The notes under the pieces are model-generated. The model was not told the origin of the DNA and made no database searches. It was given only the letters and a program-made list of their open reading frames with translations. From Phascolarctobacterium sp. (GTDB taxonomy: Bacteria; Bacillota; Negativicutes; Acidaminococcales; Acidaminococcaceae), in the NCBI GenBank assembly GCA_030523325.1, contig JAUNIS010000001.1, positions 1 to 64,000 on the forward strand: a DNA stretch of 64,000 nucleotides. Direction: 5' to 3'. Position 1 is the stretch's first letter. Each line of letters starts with the position of its first letter. The position numbers were made by a program, and so were the translations under genes. Below are positions 62,711-64,000 of this stretch, one piece after another.

Positions 62711-64000
62711 ATGGACGCAAAGGAAAATTTTGACGAAATGCAGGAAACATTTACTAATCCTCTCCAAATTCGTTGTGAGGGCTGCGGTGCCCCAGCTGAA
62801 TACGATATTATCCACGAAAATTATCATTGCCAAAGCTGTGGTGCTACTACAGATATTCATGCACCTATTAGAGCCCTCGAGCGCTATCGTAAAAAACACG
62901 CCGAAAATTTGCAAGCTGGACATCACAGAGAGAAGCTGCACAGATATAATTGTCCTAACTGTGGTGCCATTGTAGTTATTGACAAAACCGAGGCTACAGG
63001 CAAATGTGATTTCTGCGGCACGAAAATGGTTAACTCAGAGTTTGTCACCAGCGACTCCTTTCCCGAGCTGATTATCCCCTTTAAGCTGACGCTTGAAGAG
63101 GCAAAGGTAGAGCTGCGCAAGTGGCTTGATGCTAACAAAAACACTCAGGAGGCCAAGGAGCTGGCGAGTCACGTTGATGACCTCAAGGGCTACTACTTGC
63201 CCTATCAGGTTATCAAGGGACCAGTGCGAGGCAAGGTTACTAGAGCACGCAGCTCTATGAACTACACCTATGGCAGCTTTGTAGAGGAGGTTGCCGTTAA
63301 CACATCGAAGCAGCTGAACAACATGCTACTAGACAATATGGAACCCTTTGACTGGCGCGAGGTGCAGCCCTTTCAATATGGCTACATAGCAGGTCAGCAC
63401 ACGAAGCTCCAGGACGCCACGGATAAGCAAATTGACGCAAGAATTGCTGAAGAAATGAAAAACACCTACGAGCCTGTAGTAGAAGAAGCACTAATGAGCC
63501 AGGATCTGTTAAATGTGGTGAATGTGCAAAACGTACTAAAAATACCTGCATTGATGCCAGTGTATATTTTTAACGTAGGCAAAATCAACTGCGCCGTCAA
63601 CGGCCAAACAGGCAGAGTTGCTGTTAGTCCCCATGGGCCTACCACTACTCAGTACGCTTGGCTGGAGCCTGTTGTCATAACTCTCTTTGTTATGGCTCTG
63701 TGTCAATTGGTGCCTATCTTCATCTTTGATAGCAGTTCTAATGTACTCATGTCCCTCATGTTTGGTGGTACAACCGCACTTATCACCGGAATTGCCTACA
63801 GCCATACGGAAAACGTAAAAAAATATATTTATCTGCAGAGTGCTAAGCAGCTGGCCAAGCGCGTCAATAATCAGCTGACCTTTACTGATGGCAAGGAGCT
63901 GCCTGATAACCCTGCCCTCAAGCCTGTGTTCTTTGCAGACCTAGGCAAGGGCGAAGAGGCTGTCGACATCGCCTTCTATACTCCGGATAGAATTGCCATG
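62711..64000 (+). CDS. Zinc-ribbon membrane protein, partial (runs off the window)
   Basis: At least 430 residues with no stop before the window ends. The N-terminus has paired Cys of a first ribbon (IRCEGCGAPAEYD...YHCQSCGA), then a second (YNCPNCGAIVVID...KCDFCGTKM). A soluble middle domain follows, and two transmembrane helices occur near 317-355 (WLEPVVITLFVMALCQLVPIF and LMSLMFGGTTALITGIAY). The AAGGAGG site fixes the start. It is co-directional with the TMEM43-like gene, so the two may form a membrane assembly. The function is unknown; the 3' end is missing. Confidence 0.75.
   Translation, partial: MDAKENFDEMQETFTNPLQIRCEGCGAPAEYDIIHENYHCQSCGATTDIHAPIRALERYRKKHAENLQAGHHREKLHRYNCPNCGAIVVIDKTEATGKCDFCGTKMVNSEFVTSDSFPELIIPFKLTLEEAKVELRKWLDANKNTQEAKELASHVDDLKGYYLPYQVIKGPVRGKVTRARSSMNYTYGSFVEEVAVNTSKQLNNMLLDNMEPFDWREVQPFQYGYIAGQHTKLQDATDKQIDARIAEEMKNTYEPVVEEALMSQDLLNVVNVQNVLKIPALMPVYIFNVGKINCAVNGQTGRVAVSPHGPTTTQYAWLEPVVITLFVMALCQLVPIFIFDSSSNVLMSLMFGGTTALITGIAYSHTENVKKYIYLQSAKQLAKRVNNQLTFTDGKELPDNPALKPVFFADLGKGEEAVDIAFYTPDRIAM

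Overview
The window looks like chromosome from a succinate-using Negativicutes bacterium, most plausibly an Acidaminococcaceae relative of Phascolarctobacterium. This is inferred from gene content, not from any search. It carries one compact route from succinate to propionate: a CoA transferase, a two-subunit B12-dependent methylmalonyl-CoA mutase, its GTPase chaperone MeaB, an epimerase, and a Na+-pumping methylmalonyl-CoA decarboxylase (mmdA, mmdD, mmdC, mmdB). A meso-DAP/lysine/ornithine-decarboxylase-fold enzyme and an O-antigen-ligase-like protein also fit a diderm Firmicute.

Layout. 1-600 holds a decayed ERF-type phage recombinase remnant. 600-3000 has a YbjN-like protein and a BacA/YddA-like ABC transporter. 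3626-12679 is the succinate decarboxylation cluster. 13265-20280 has a Wzy_C ligase, folC and valS behind a T-box, and a zinc-ribbon repeat protein. 20442-23007 is feoA-feoB plus a Cys-rich Feo partner. 23546-24985 is an AlbA_2-type ATP-binding protein. 25326-32789 is a purine cluster (purE-M-N-D, a Tritrichomonas-type IMP dehydrogenase, a PurO-type IMP cyclohydrolase, and a PurF homologue whose N-terminal nucleophile is Ser instead of Cys). 33165-35702 is clpB. 36098-44570 is a his operon (yerC-hisZ-G-D-C-B-[insert]-H-A-F-I; hisE and a histidinol phosphatase are absent here). 44815-46783 is metNI under a SAM-I riboswitch. 46920-49440 is ilvNB under a T-box. Then come a nitrilase, a tRNA-Leu(UAG), a lysine/ornithine decarboxylase, a small island (52397-55356), a glycyl radical enzyme with activase and GntR regulator, an amidohydrolase, a thioesterase, and a TMEM43-like/zinc-ribbon membrane pair running off the right edge.

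Most metabolic genes lie on the minus strand. Promoters with 16-18 bp spacers could be read by eye for many units, and most units end in clear intrinsic terminators.

The strongest candidates for something undescribed are: (1) a 606-bp element bounded by 31-bp inverted repeats and encoding a four-helix-bundle (23S-IVS-type) protein, inserted between hisH and hisB, with a 117-bp internally deleted derivative between hisD and hisG and two solo ends elsewhere; (2) a roughly 3-kb island that replaced the 3' end of a glycyl-radical-activase gene and carries a HigA/ImmA fusion, a frame-broken small ORF and a DUF4417-type cassette; (3) a glycyl radical enzyme without the usual Cys-x-Glu active-site pair; (4) a short promoter-hairpin-terminator transcript upstream of the lysine/ornithine decarboxylase gene; (5) a PurF homologue without its glutaminase cysteine.
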